From the NCBI GenBank assembly GCA_963920665.1, contig OY987269.1, forward strand, positions 18,912,501 to 18,976,500: 64,000 nucleotides of DNA, given 5' to 3'. The translations under genes were made by a program, and so were the position numbers. The notes below the pieces were generated by a model. The model was not told the DNA's origin, searched no databases, and saw only the letters and a list, made by a program, of their open reading frames with translations. The stretch's first letter is position 1. Each line of letters begins with the position of its first letter. This DNA is from Straminergon stramineum. Its lineage: Eukaryota > Streptophyta > Bryopsida > Hypnales > Calliergonaceae. Below, one piece after another: positions 35,741-47,835 of this stretch.

Positions 35741-38700
35741 TGTTCTTTTTTTTAGAATTCTTGACAATGAGGAGATTGCCCTACAAAGAAATACTTCCAA
35801 AAATGGATAAACTATGTAATCAATGAATGAAAAATCCATAATCAATGGGTAGGTGGATTTCATGCTTTAGGAAGAGATTACAAGAAATAATTTATTTGCC
35901 TTTTGAATGGAACATTTCTTATTAAGGGTTTAAGATTAGGGGAAGTCACAATAAACTAAAGAACACGGGAGATTCTTCATTGAGTTTGTTGAAATTGTAA
36001 TCATCGTCTTAGCTGCTAAACAATTCTTCAACAAGTTTGCTACACTACATGGCTCTTGGTAGGAAATTGCTATCATAATAAGAAATCATTTGTGGAAACC
36101 TTAAATTCATTATAAGCTATTCCATGTGTTTATGATTTAAAAAATAAAAGCTCTATTGTGAAAGTGCCTTTATGGATAACTTCAAAGAGATAGTATTTAA
36201 TAATTATAGAAATGTATTAGATTAATTGCAAAAATTAATTTTTAAATAATAAGTCAAATCATAAATATAAGGATGCTTATCCAAAGGTTACGTTGTAAAT
36301 TTAAAATTATGAAAATAATTAGAAAATAAAATAATATAAAATATATTTTCTTTTATTATTTGAATGAATGTAAATATTGTAGTGTTTTATGTGAGACAAT
36401 AGTTGGATTGTGTAAGCAACTACATCAAGTTCTAGAAGCCATTTGAATTTTTGAGAAGCTATGTGAAGTTTTGGCACTGCATAGTTATAGATGACTCCTC
36501 CCAATGACTCCTTTTTGCATGCCCCTTTTTATCGCTTCTTCAAAATCCTTGCAAGCATTGTAATCTTATATTCTTGTTGCAAACATTGCAACAATTTTCT
36601 TAAAAACTTTTCATGCATCACATTGCTACTACTAGAGGAATCAAGCAAGAAGGGAGCGGTAAAGATGAATGTTGGGCTCTTGAGGTTGTAGATACAATCA
36701 AGGGGGTTTAGTAAAAAGTGTACTTGAGCATGGTGTTATGTGCAAACATGTTGGCTTATGAGGATTTTGTTGCCCCTTGATTTTTGGACTAGTTATTTTA
36801 GATTGCTTACGAGAGCATGCTAAATTTTGTCAACGGTGAGTTAATATGTAGTTTTCTCTTAGTTATCTACATTATGAGTTGTAGCAATTTTTTCCTACAC
36901 ATAAGATCCGCTTAACTTAGTGAGTTGAAAAGGTCAAATCTCAAAGATGTCATCAAGGTTTAGGGTCTCTCTAAACCTCATGATTGTTTACTAAATAATG
37001 ATGGGATTTCTATTTTTGTTTGGCTTAATTTGTAAAGTTCAACCTTTGAAGAGCCTATCTGACAACTTCTTCTAATAAGCATTGATTTATCTTAGAATGC
37101 AAGGTGGTTGCAAAAGCCATTGCATATTTTAGAAGAATATATATTAGGCACATTTTTTCATGTCCTTTTTACTTGTGTTCAAAAATCAGAGTTCACCTTT
37201 AATTGAACAAGGTTCTAAATCTTTGACCTTGATTTATTACATAGTACTTGTAGAATTTGGTCTTTTGTAACCAAAGCCTAAATGATTTCATTACTTTTCT
37301 TCATTAGAGGAGAATTGAGGGCTTTAAGATCCCGTTTCATGGTTGTTCCCTAGATTATTCCTTGTGCTGCCAGAAATTGGAAACCAGCCCATAATGGGCT
37401 GAATTTCTGAATTTTTGGAAAAAAAATTGAGAAATTTGTTTTACTCAATTTTTAAAAAAATACTAATAAACCTAAAATAATTAGAAATAATTTTATATCA
37501 TATTGTGCTACATCATACTGCTAATGTGGTGAGTTTCCACACCTTGGGAACTCAAAATAACTCGCAGCCTCTTCATGCCCTCAAATCTTCTAATGTTCCT
37601 ATTCTTTACACTTGCAATCATCTTCTTTAGGATCTTTGTTCTTGTTCCACATTTTATTTGTTTCTTATGCAAATATTAGTCATTTCAATCAATAGAAGGT
37701 AAATACACCTAAAATTGACCAAATGAGCATGGTTATTCTCATGAAGTATTTTAAATTCTTGTTGAGTCTTATTGGGAGTCCAAAAAAATTTCAAATTTTT
37801 TTAGAATGGATTTTTTGGATTTTGTATGAATTTTCAAAGATATAAATGTTGGTCTATCAAAGAAGAATGAAGATATTGTTCATACGATGGTGACGACAAG
37901 ACATAAAAATGGAGCTAATATAATGGCAATGAAGATTAAATTAAGGCGGCTTGCAATCAAAATTTCACTCTGGAAAATTATACTAAATTTGTTCACATAG
38001 ATAGTGGTTAGTAGATTTGTCTACAAATTTTGGTAGCCAACTCATACTAATCATATGATGTACTTGGTTTAAAATGATAGTTTTAACTATGAGATTAAGG
38101 TGTATTTTTCAATTCTTTTAAATATGACATCTTATCTTAAATAAAGTTTGAGTTATTATATTATGTGAGCTCAATTTTCCAAATGATTAATTTTAAAAAT
38201 TCACATAATTAGCTTGAAAATGGATTTATGATTCAAGAACCCTTGCAAATTATATTAGAGTTGCTTACCCTAGCTACGTAGCATATTCTCATGTCAACTT
38301 GCATTAACACATTGAACTTTCACCAAGTTCATTGACAAGTGATTGGAAGAGGGAATTCAAGTATTACTCCCCCCCTATTGTACAACATTTGTATTTGAGT
38401 ATGTCTTTGGAGGATACAATACAATCTCCATCTTTTCAATACTCTGGTGCAATGGACATTGCAAAGGTTGAAGATAAAATTTGAAAAATCAAGAATCCAA
38501 TAGAGCAAAGATAATGGAACAAAATTACTTCATCAATGCTAAATTCATCTCTTTTATGGCAAGTTGTCTCTATTTGTCGATCTCTCCTTTGAACTTTGGT
38601 TTTACTATTTTCACAAATTATGCCTTTGTAATGTGGATAATGTGTCATTGTGCTTTGTTCTCACCCATTTTTATTGGTTTGAACACTATTATTCTTTTAT

Positions 38701-39879
38701 TTAGGAAGTAGCTCTCAAGGTTTGGTAGTACATGCAAAGTGAGAAGAATTAGTCATACTTTCTCTTTCCAAAGTAATGTTGATTGTTGCAAGCTATGAGT
38801 TTTGCATGTAAAAATTATATAGGCACCTAAAAAGACAATATGATGCATCCACAATCATGCCTATGCCAACCATTCAACCAAGGAGGAGAAGTCCCTTCCA
38901 ATAAGTGAATAATGCTTATTGGAAAATTTGATCACACCTTGCTAATAATTGTTGTTCTAGTGTGACTATTAATTTTTTTTTTGTAAATAGTTTTTTTTAA
39001 TTTTGAATATTTTATTTGAAATGGATTGGTATTGAATGAGCATTTAAAATATGAAAAGTTTTATCTTATAATAGCTCCACTTATCACTATTCATCACAAA
39101 TGAAGAATCATTTAAAAAAACAAAGTTTTGTTTTTTCAAATTCAAAGACAAGCAAGTAAATAAGAGTTCATCCTCCCTAAATTGGTATTAATGAAGAATG
39201 GAAGATCTTGCCCTAAGGTCTACATGAGACAATGACACAAGTTTCTTTGGGGCCTATCGTCTTGTCTACACAATTAACATTATACAACATCAATTGCTAA
39301 ATTTTGTTAGGTCATTTCTCACTAAGGATCTTAAAATATATGATATGATTGTCAATACGAGCATAGAGTGACAACATGAACTTACAAACATTGTAGCATT
39401 GTCATTTGCAAATATACTTTGATTCTTTTGTAATGACTATTCTTACTCCCTTAATACTAAGGAGGTGTCATAGTGTGGAATTAGGATGCAATTGTCACCA
39501 TAAAGATGCAATTGAAAATGAAGTTTTAAAATTTCAATGTCTCATTTAACACAAGCGCAAGAAGACAAGAGCTATAGACAAAGCACTCAAAGTTTCAATT
39601 CTTGAAAATTCTCACCAAGGTAACTGCCACATACACCTCTTTTGAAATTGCAAGGGAGAAACATGCGGTAGTTGTGCTTTGAAAATACAAATTCTAAAGC
39701 CAAGGCAACTACTTCCTATTGATATACAACTTCTTTTCTATTTTCATATTATCACATTTATTGTCTATTAACATCACATTAGTGAATGTAATAGTCACAA
39801 CATTGGGTTTAGTTATTGACTAGAAACATCAATTTCCAAGAATCTTCTCTTAATATAGAAATTTTCATATTAGAGGGTG
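35741..39879. other. AT-rich intergenic DNA, no gene seen
   Basis: About 4 kb with no supported gene. Short frames at 36319-36691 and 38436-38711 are low-complexity. A group J repeat occupies 37330-37600. Confidence 0.55.
37330..37600 (+). repeat. Dispersed repeat, group J, copy 2
   Basis: Contains TTGTTCCCTAGATTATTCC, GGAAACCAGCCCATAATGGGCTG, an AT-rich centre, CTAATGTGGTGAGTTTCC and TCTTCATGCCCTCAAATCTTC, in the same order (reversed) as 6540-6850. Confidence 0.4.
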
Positions 39880-40105
39880 TTGTACAAAGAAAGATAGAAT
39901 TTAGCCAAGAAGACTATACACCTATGTCATAGGTGTCTATATAATAGAAACCTTCTATCATTATAGTGTAGCTATGTTATAGATACCTATATTAGAGGTG
40001 TTCATGTTATAAGCCCCTTCTGTGGTTGTAGTTTATCCACTTATACATATACTCAAGGCTCACATGTTCACATTTCCAAGCTAACACACAAGCAGTGTTG
40101 GATTG
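39880..40105 (-). repeat. MITE-like repeat, group F copy 2
   Basis: Right part CAAGGCTCACATG..CACATTTCCAAGCTAACAC matches the reverse complement of the left end of the copy at 28943. The interior again has GTGTCTATA and CCTTCTAT words. The left boundary is not clear. Confidence 0.45.
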
Positions 40106-42374
40106 CAAACTACTAAAATATTTGAGGAAGTCATGTACTATTATTTTGCATAGTGAGGTTGAGTGGATTGGTTAACTCTAGTAACTTGAGTACACAATTT
40201 ATTGTGCGGATTCTAGCCTATATTTGGAAAGAATTAGCATCTAGTTGAAAGTTAACTGGTGGAATTGGGGAAAAAAACATTTGCAATTTGAAAACATCAC
40301 CAGAAAAAATGTTGAACAAAACTTAAATTTCTTTTAAATAAAAATAAAAATATAATATATAAAATATGTGTATATATTTTGAGTAAAAAATAGAGAAAAT
40401 AACCTGACTCTATACTTCTTAAAATGGAAATTGAAGGAAAATTGCCTGTAAAACTCAAGAAATTTCCCGAACCTTACGAGTTCCAGCTTCCAAGTTGGTG
40501 TGCGGACATCCTTAACTTAGAATAGGGAACACACAAAGCATTCAGTTTGTCTGGAGTGTGAGGTTGACCTACATTATTTTTAGAGTTTTCATTAATGCCT
40601 CCCACTCAAATTAGGAAGATATGAATTCCTTTTTCCCATAACTTTAACTTACCTTATATTGGAATGAACCTGCTGAGTGAATGGGCGTTCAGTTGACAGC
40701 TAATAAATTAAGAAGTTCTTAATCACATTGAGGTCCAACTTCATTGATTCTTCTTATTACAGTATTCGATCAGTTTTCAAATCTCCATTTTCAATTATTA
40801 TTACCAGTTGTACTAACCACCACCTTGTGTACTCCGCCCGTCCGAAGTCCGAAGGTGCGCAATGGTAGGCATCTCAATCGGGTCAACACTCCAGACAGTA
40901 CGTAAATCAATGATGATTCTGTATTTTTGCAACGGAGACGAGCTTCGTAGCAGCTCACTCTCCAGCAATGCAAGGTACCGGATTGCACACAATCTTCCGC
41001 TTCATTAACTTATTAGTAATCTGGGTTCTTTGTTTATCTTTAGAGGGATTCATGCGGACAAAGTTATCTGATTTTAGTTTGAAGTGGATGCTGCGCATCA
41101 CTGTTTCTTTCTTTTGGACGGCAAATGAGGAACTCGTTGTACTCTACTGAGAGAAAAAAATTCCAACTTTTTTTTAAACTTTTTTAAGGATGCATTGGGG
41201 TAAACAAAGAGTCTTCTGGTATTCAAATTTGGGTCCCATATCATGTCCTTTGAAGGTCAATGACGAGGGATATCCCTTGTGAAGTTGTGGAGTTGGGCAA
41301 TACAATTTGACAACATGTGAGAGGGTTTGCGATGTCTTGTAGAGGAAGTTGTTATGTTGAAAGTCATTCTTTACGTCTCTTGTTCCTCTTCCATAACATA
41401 ATAATCATAATGTTGGTCATTGAGAACAAAGTCTTTATTGACTTGCCAAGCTTCATGCTAGGTGTTTCCTTTCATCAATGGACTCTATCAGGTAGACCAT
41501 AACTTATAATCAATCCCTTTGCTACAATAGTGTACGTCAAGATTGAATGATAGAGTGGATTTCAAAATTGTTTAACTTTTAGAACCTTCCTTTGTTTCAT
41601 CACAGTTCAATTGACAAGTCTACATTATATATTTTCACAAAAATCAACTAAGAGGACAAGAATATAAATATCTTCTTTGTTTACAACATATTTTCTCTCA
41701 AACTTCTTGAAATGAATTTTCCTCTATTTTTTAGTACATTTTGTGATAGAGCCTTTTTAGTCCACCAAACCTTCAACCTTAGTCATTCATCTCAAAGTGA
41801 TGTATGCCAAAATCAATATTTGAAAACCTAAACCAAATTACAATTTTAACAATTACTAATCCCTATGAATTGCTTGCAACCATGATTTTTATGTTTAATA
41901 AGAGACGGGCATGTATAATGGGATTTAAAAAGCATGAATACAATGTAGTAGAATCTTGAAACTTTAAAGGTACAAATTTCAATTGAAGTCACGAGTTTGC
42001 CATAGAATCCATCAACTTAATAATACAGATGAAATGGTGTCATATAAATGCACAATGCATTTACAAATGATTTATATTGAATGATTTTTGCTTCTCAAAT
42101 GTAGATAATACAATTGACACACACCATACAAAGGGTCTTGGTCACTTAGAGATTAATGTCTAAGTACCCTAAGAACCAAAACCAACCACTTCCATTTATA
42201 CAAAGATTGAATATATTAATTATTTGAGAAACTCCAAGGAAGGTTGCACAATGTATTAAATAGAAAGAAGAAATTATAACCTCCATTTTGGAAGATAGAA
42301 ATATGTCTTGGAAGTTATTAGGATAAATCTTCTACTAACTTCCCAAATAGAAAGTCAAATTTTACCTTGAGATC
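40106..42374. other. Intergenic DNA, no gene recognised
   Basis: Mostly AT-rich. A GC-richer patch at 40790-41150 has opposite frames of 60-65 codons without recognisable content. Confidence 0.45.
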
Positions 42375-42605
42375 TTAATCCCTAAGCGCTTAAATCCTTT
42401 CTTGAATTCTTGTGTATTTTTGCTTACATCTAATAACTCTACATTATTTTTTTCTCAATTTCCTCAAATTCATCATACAAAAAGTAAAAAAAAAAAAAGT
42501 CCAACAATGGTTTGGATGAATGAGAAGTTTTGTGATAAAAAAAAAGCCCTTGAAACCTCTCTGCTCATTGGACAAATTTGGGACATAGGAGCGCCAAGGG
42601 GTTAA
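42375..42605 (+). mobile_element. TTAA-type element, group D copy 1, 231 bp
   Basis: TTAA at 42375 and 42602. Left terminus TCCCTAAGCGCTT, right terminus the complement of CCCCTTGGCGCTC. Non-coding with A- and T-runs. This copy lacks the MITE that splits copy 2 at 11431 and so shows the pre-insertion sequence (CTCCTATGTCCCAAATT in reverse). Confidence 0.82.
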
Positions 42606-43094
42606 GGGTCGGAACAGGAAATGTAATGTAGAAAAATATGACCCAGATTCACCACTAAAGATTCTGAAAATGTCCAAGTTTGATCACGAGGTCTCGTACA
42701 CCAAGGACTGTCATTTGGGAGTTCCAACCACTGATTTGACAACCAATTTCCTAATTCTGACCTGGGCCTGCAATCCATGCCGAGGTCCGCGATTGTAACA
42801 ATCCTCTAAACCTCAATAAGTGCAGGATGAGAAGGAAAGAGATTCCCAACAAATTCACACTCCTTCGCATATCCAGCACTGACCACCACAATCTGCGCTC
42901 AAAAATTACACTCAATTTCATGCTCTTCGTCAGCAAGTCGCAACATTACCGTAAGCTTAGTAAGCTCTCATGTCATACCATTCAACCTCCTTCCGTGTAA
43001 GCTACTCCGACGAATCCGTCAGGTTCCATGAAGTCAGGAGGGGCTTGATTTGCGGAAAACCAGGCCATCCTGCCGTGGTGCAAGTAAAAATAAG
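42606..43094. other. Intergenic DNA, no gene recognised
   Basis: Moderately GC-rich, no supported coding region. Confidence 0.45.
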
Positions 43095-43325
43095 TTAACC
43101 CTCAAAGGATGGACTGGTGACCGTGGAAATCCTCCCATTTGGAACCGTGAGACATCATCTACTGTATAAAATCCAAAAATATTCATTGGAAGTCATACTA
43201 CTATAGAAGATCTACGCTTTTTCTCACAAAATTTTGACGATGAATAGTGGTAGTTCTGTCCTACTTAGAGAGATTCTTTGTCATCCATCGGATACAGAAT
43301 GTCCGTGTCGATGTTGAAGGGTTAA
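43095..43325 (-). mobile_element. TTAA-type element, group A copy 4, 231 bp
   Basis: TTAA at 43095 and 43322. Reverse orientation: tail CCCTCAAAGGATGGACTGGT first, then GACATCATCTAC, GATGAATAG, GTCCTACTTAGA, and head with GGATACAGAATGTCC and GATGTTGAAGGG. The GGAC/ATCC sub-terminal mini-palindrome is present. Confidence 0.88.
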
Positions 43326-43477
43326 GTTAAGTTCGTTCAAGGCTCTGAGGATGGATGGAATCAATTGTTGATGAGATGAGACATGAATTGTGGCTTTTTA
43401 TTATCTATGTGTGGTTGTTATTATTCAAATGTTTTTAAAAAAAATAAATTATTTCAAATGATTGAGTGAGTAATACT

Positions 43478-43710
43478 TTAACCCCTAAACGATGCGGTGG
43501 ACATTTTTTTGTCTGATGAATGGCAAGGAATTTTCCTCTATGGGATAGAAGTACAACTATTCATCCTCGGAATTTGGGGTGGAAAGGAAAGATCTTCAAC
43601 CTTAGTTTGACTCCATATCAGTATTTTTGATTTTTTTTTGAAGTGGCTGATGTCACACAGTCCCAAAATGGCTGATTTCCACGGTCACCAGCCCGGCGTT
43701 CAAGGGTTTA
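43478..43710 (+). mobile_element. TTAA-type element, group A copy 5, 233 bp
   Basis: Left TTAA 43478; right boundary is TTTA (43707-43710), one base off. Head CCCCTAAACGATGCGGTGG with GGACATTTTTTTGTC just inside; tail CGGTCACCAGCCCGGCG..CAAGGG. Lies 150 bp from copy 4 in the opposite orientation. Confidence 0.85.
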
Positions 43711-45814
43711 CCCTGACCACCACCGGCTGCCCTTTGTCCAGTGACGGGAGAGGGCAGCGGCAGCCGGGTGTGCACAAAACACAAGGCAGATTCTTGGGTG
43801 GTGGAAAGGGGAGGTCGGGTACTCGGGTGTGCCTTGTGGGATCCGCCGGGCATGTGGGTTACTGATGAAACAACCAGTAAATTCCTTGGAGTGTGCGCCG
43901 AAACGGGTGGCGTGAAGGTCACCAATATACCGGGAACCAGCTGGGGCCCTGATTTGAAGCTACTGTAACGATGCATTACGGACTGAACATCTCCACTGAC
44001 CGGTCGGCACTGAAACTTCATCACCTGCAACAGGGTGGGTCAGGGGTTCAGTGTTCACTTCACCGTGCCGGACTGCCGGCAATCCAACACTGCACTGCTA
44101 CACCAAAATGGTTATTTAGTATGTGTGGATAAATAGCTGACATGAGAATTAGGGTGCCCAATCTAAAAACGCCACCATAGCACACCGTGAATGCTACAAT
44201 GCCACTACTACAACCAGTATTGAATAGTATGTTTTTGTGATAAATAGTTTAGACCATACTGTATAAACATTTTGATGTACTATCCTAATAGTGTGTGTGA
44301 CACTAATTTATCAAAGTCATAATATTTTGAATTAGTGCAAGATAAAATATGATAGTATTATACCAATTTCCTTAGAAACAAGATTTTGTGGTGACATTAA
44401 TTTTCTAGATGATTCTCATTGTCCACCTTCATCAATAGGACCAAATCAACTATTCTCTACACTCATTGTCTTTTTCGTACAAGTGGCACCAATGCTACAT
44501 TATATGATAAACTATATAAATTAATATAAATGAAACGAAACGAAACTTATTCTAGTGTGCCAATTCCCAACAAAATTTTCCATCACTAATACCATACCTG
44601 AGTAACAGCTCCAACACTTCTTTACCAAATATTTAGATTTTTCTTAAAAATAAGGTTTGGTAGATGATGAGAATAGAATTATTCCATAATATTCCCTATT
44701 GCTGCTACAAAAGAAAAAAAGAATCCCCCAATTTTTAGTATCTATTTTTAGGAATATTTTCAGTCGAAGCTACAGTACTGCCCGGGTACAGTAGCACAAA
44801 TCAGTCGGTAGTTGTGGTCACCCAACTCACTCAATCTCCACCTCATCCATTCTCGATCCTTCTCGATCACCATCCTAGGCGACGTTGCAGTAAGTAACTT
44901 ATATCAAGCTCATCATCCGTCGTCGAGAAACCGAGTTACCGGAATCCGCGAATTCCACAGCCAGCCGGAGCTTCTCCGACTGGCAGCCACGCCACAGTCT
45001 CGCACTTTTGACTGCCAACACGCAAGTCAACAATTGCACCCTCACTATCCCCAGTTCCCCACCCACAAGGCCACAACAGTGCTGCTAAGCGTAGCGGACG
45101 CAACGAGGCGACTGAATGGCGACCAATTCATAATCCCAATACGGTAACTAAATTCATAAAGAACTCTGTCCCAAATTTCAAAGTAAAACAGGCGACGGAA
45201 TTTGAAGGGGGCGCCCTCCTCCTCGCCCTTCGCGGCATTCACACAAAAAACAGGCGACGGAAGGACGCATCTGGCAGCATCTACTGTTAACTTACTCTAA
45301 GTTACCGGTACCCCGTCCTCCAGGCCCCCCAACTTGACCATCCGTCGCTCACTCGCCTCGCCCGTGTAAATAAATCATAAAAAAAAATCCTTAACATTCG
45401 GGGATTTTTTCGAATTTTTACACATTTTTTTCCATATTTTATTAGAATTCTTGCAAAAATCGACTGCAGATCATTACGGTAGTCCCCTACTACCGCTCAC
45501 TCGCAGCCAAAACCCCCAAAGAGCTCATCAACCGCAGGCCATCTACAAAGCTTCCGCATCAACCGCCTCGATGGTCCCCATAGAGCTACAAAAGACCGCG
45601 CGTTTCTCACATTCCCCTTCCCGCACCCTCATCACTTCAGAGCTTAGCACTCCGCGATCGTGCTTCTCTAGTTGCAGCAAAGCCTTCAGTTTTGCCTTGG
45701 TTTTCGTTTTGAGGGTTCGGTTTTGAGTGTTTTGGTATTGCGTGTTTTCGTTTCGAGAGTGTAGTTTTGAGAGTTTTGAGAGTTTCTGGTTGCCGGATTG
45801 CTCCCACGCCCTCG
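43711..45814. other. Region upstream of the WD40-like gene
   Basis: Includes GC-richer patches (43720-44110 and 44760-45360) separated by AT-rich DNA. The second runs into the gene's presumed promoter and 5' UTR. Open frames of 75-125 codons on both strands overlap each other and are not recognisable. A 91-codon frame at 45451-45726 sits just upstream of the gene and is unsupported. Confidence 0.4.
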
Positions 45815-47835
45815 ATGGAGAACTTGGAGGTTTTGGTGCGTGGCTTCGCGATTTCAAGTAGTAGTCCCGTGGGATTGGGCCTTCCCCGATCGGCGGGCTT
45901 CCAAGGTCTGGAGCTCTTGTGGGTGGTGATAGTCGCGACGATTGTGTTGGCGGTGGTGTCCGTGACGCGAGTGAGCGTGGTGACATGGGGGTGGTCGACT
46001 AACAAGTCCGGGGGTGGGCATGTGCGAGTGCGAGTGCATGGCGCCATTGTCACTGCCGGAGGCATGTTCAGCGCCGAAATTGTGAATTGCTCCGCGGATT
46101 CCTGCAGCGAGGACGCGTCGAGCTCGGATGAGTGCGTCGCGGAGCGAGCGGAGATGCTCTTCATCTTCGACCAGAAAGGCGCGTCGTTGATGGCCACCAC
46201 CACGAAGGTGCCGGCGCAGCGCATCGCTGCAACGGAGAAGGTAGACAGCGCGCTTGCTGATTGATTGTGCGCTCGTTGAAGTTTTCGGTCTCCTGGTGTC
46301 CATGAGGTTTGGTTTTGGAAATTCTGCTGGTAACACGAGCATGATCTTGATCACATGGATTGATAGGGGAACTAATCTGTCGGGAAGCCTCCTCAGGAAG
46401 AAATGCGGGGGCAAGGTTAGTCGTGTTACATATGACTGCAGTCTCTGGTTGTCACAGCCAACCGTTTTTGTCCAAGCTCTTGTGATTCCGAGCTGGAATT
46501 GAGTTCTCAGAGTACAGAGGGTTGAGCATTTGCGCATTTGAGAATTGCAGTTATAGCGTTTCTGAGCTTGTGTTTGTTGTTGCTCTCGTCCTGTGGCAGA
46601 TTACGCAAGAGTTACCAGAAGTTCAAGAATTCTTGCAGCTTGAGGCGGCTCCCCAAGCATGTAGTACCTCATTCCCAAGGCTGGAGGGAATTGAATGGGA
46701 CGCGTCTCCCGCGAATGCTTTCCCATCTTGTGCTGTTGGTTCGCTTTTACCCACTTGGGCCTCGCCGGTAGTGTGTCGAGCGTCTCCACTTGAGTCTCGT
46801 CACAACTCCTTTACCGACTGGGACCCTCTTCTCAAGCTTCGAATCCGCGATGCTGTCCTGAGCGATGGATCCTTCTCTCGTAGTGATATTACCCTCCCGT
46901 TGGCTCCCGTTGCAATCCCTGGCTCGACGAGTGGAGCGACCCTGAAGGACGATGTTGTTAGGGTTTGGGATTGCGACTCGAAAACGCTCATGAAGAGCGT
47001 TTATCTGTCGGAAGGGAGATATGGCGCCCCGGTGTCTGCTTTTGACGTCAACTGGGAGTCGAAAGTAGCGGCTATGTCCAGGGAGGGTGGAGTACTCTCC
47101 TTTGCAAATCTGGAATGTGGAGTGTACGAGGAGTGTTACCAGACCCAGCAGTCTGTTGTGCAAGCAATCCACTTGGATAGAGCTTCGTCTCCGAATACTG
47201 TTTTTACAGGTTTGTTCTCGGCCATAGCCAGTCCTTCAGTTCAGCTCATTCCCTTGGCTGAGTACGAATTCTTGAACTCAAGAGGGAAAGAGGATGAGGG
47301 CTTTTAGTAAACCTGGGTTCTTCCTTGAATTAGCAGACGGTCTCTAGATGTTACCAGCTTCTGTTATGCATGCTTTCCAACCAATGTTCTTGCCATTCTG
47401 ATAGAAAGAATTGGTTTTATTTTGATTTCAGGAGGACCAGTATCTGCCAACCCCGGCTGCTCCGTCTCGCTCTGGGACTACAGGTCCAGCAACCGGGAGC
47501 TTACCATGAATATTTCCTCTGCGGTCGCCATTTTCGGTATCTCCGCGGACAGTCAGGAGCTTTACGTGAGAGATGAAGTCGGCTCCGTCGCTACACACGA
47601 TGTGAGAATGCTGGGAGCATCCCCCGTGAGCCGAATGCCGTGTGATATTGTAAGCCATGCCACACAAGACAGATGGTGGGACATTGACACCACTTTTGTT
47701 GACGAAGAAGACGAAGACGACGACGACTGGTTCGATTGCCTGACTTCCGAGGAGATTCAAACTGCTGCTGCTTCCTCTTTCATGGGCAGAAGCTTCGTCA
47801 AAACTCTGAGCCGCAACTTCTCCACAAAGGCTTGA
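45815..47835 (+). CDS. WD40-like protein, 479 residues, three exons
   Basis: Exons 45815-46240, 46600-47209 and 47432-47835, with GT-AG introns (GAGAAG|GTAGAC..TGGCAG|ATT and ACAG|GTTTGT..TTTCAG|GA) and matching phases. The start is the first ATG in the exon 1 frame (MENLEVLVRG). Residues ~32-52 are hydrophobic (LLWVVIVATIVLAVVSV), a possible membrane segment. Two stretches look like WD40/beta-propeller blades: DDVVRVWDCDSKTLMKSVY with a following PVSAFDVNWESKVAAM, and CSVSLWDYRSSNREL with DSQELYVRDEVGSVATHDVRML. Near the C-terminus is an acidic run, DEEDEDDDD, encoded by GAC/GAA repeats. The function is unknown; WD40 proteins usually act as scaffolds. Intron 1 carries an in-frame TGA, so splicing is needed. 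I first considered a BTB/POZ-WD40 protein but saw no BTB domain. The gene model is firm in exons 2-3 and less so in exon 1. Confidence 0.72.

Noticed and set aside
45815..46240. BTB/POZ domain in exon 1 of the WD40-like gene
   Set aside because: The characteristic NVGG start and downstream BTB pattern are missing in every frame.
45637..46537. Long minus-strand open frames (195 and 227 codons) over exon 1 of the WD40-like gene
   Set aside because: They are antisense shadows in GC-rich coding DNA, full of His/Arg/Pro runs, with no domain or splice context; the plus-strand reading joins correctly to exons 2 and 3.
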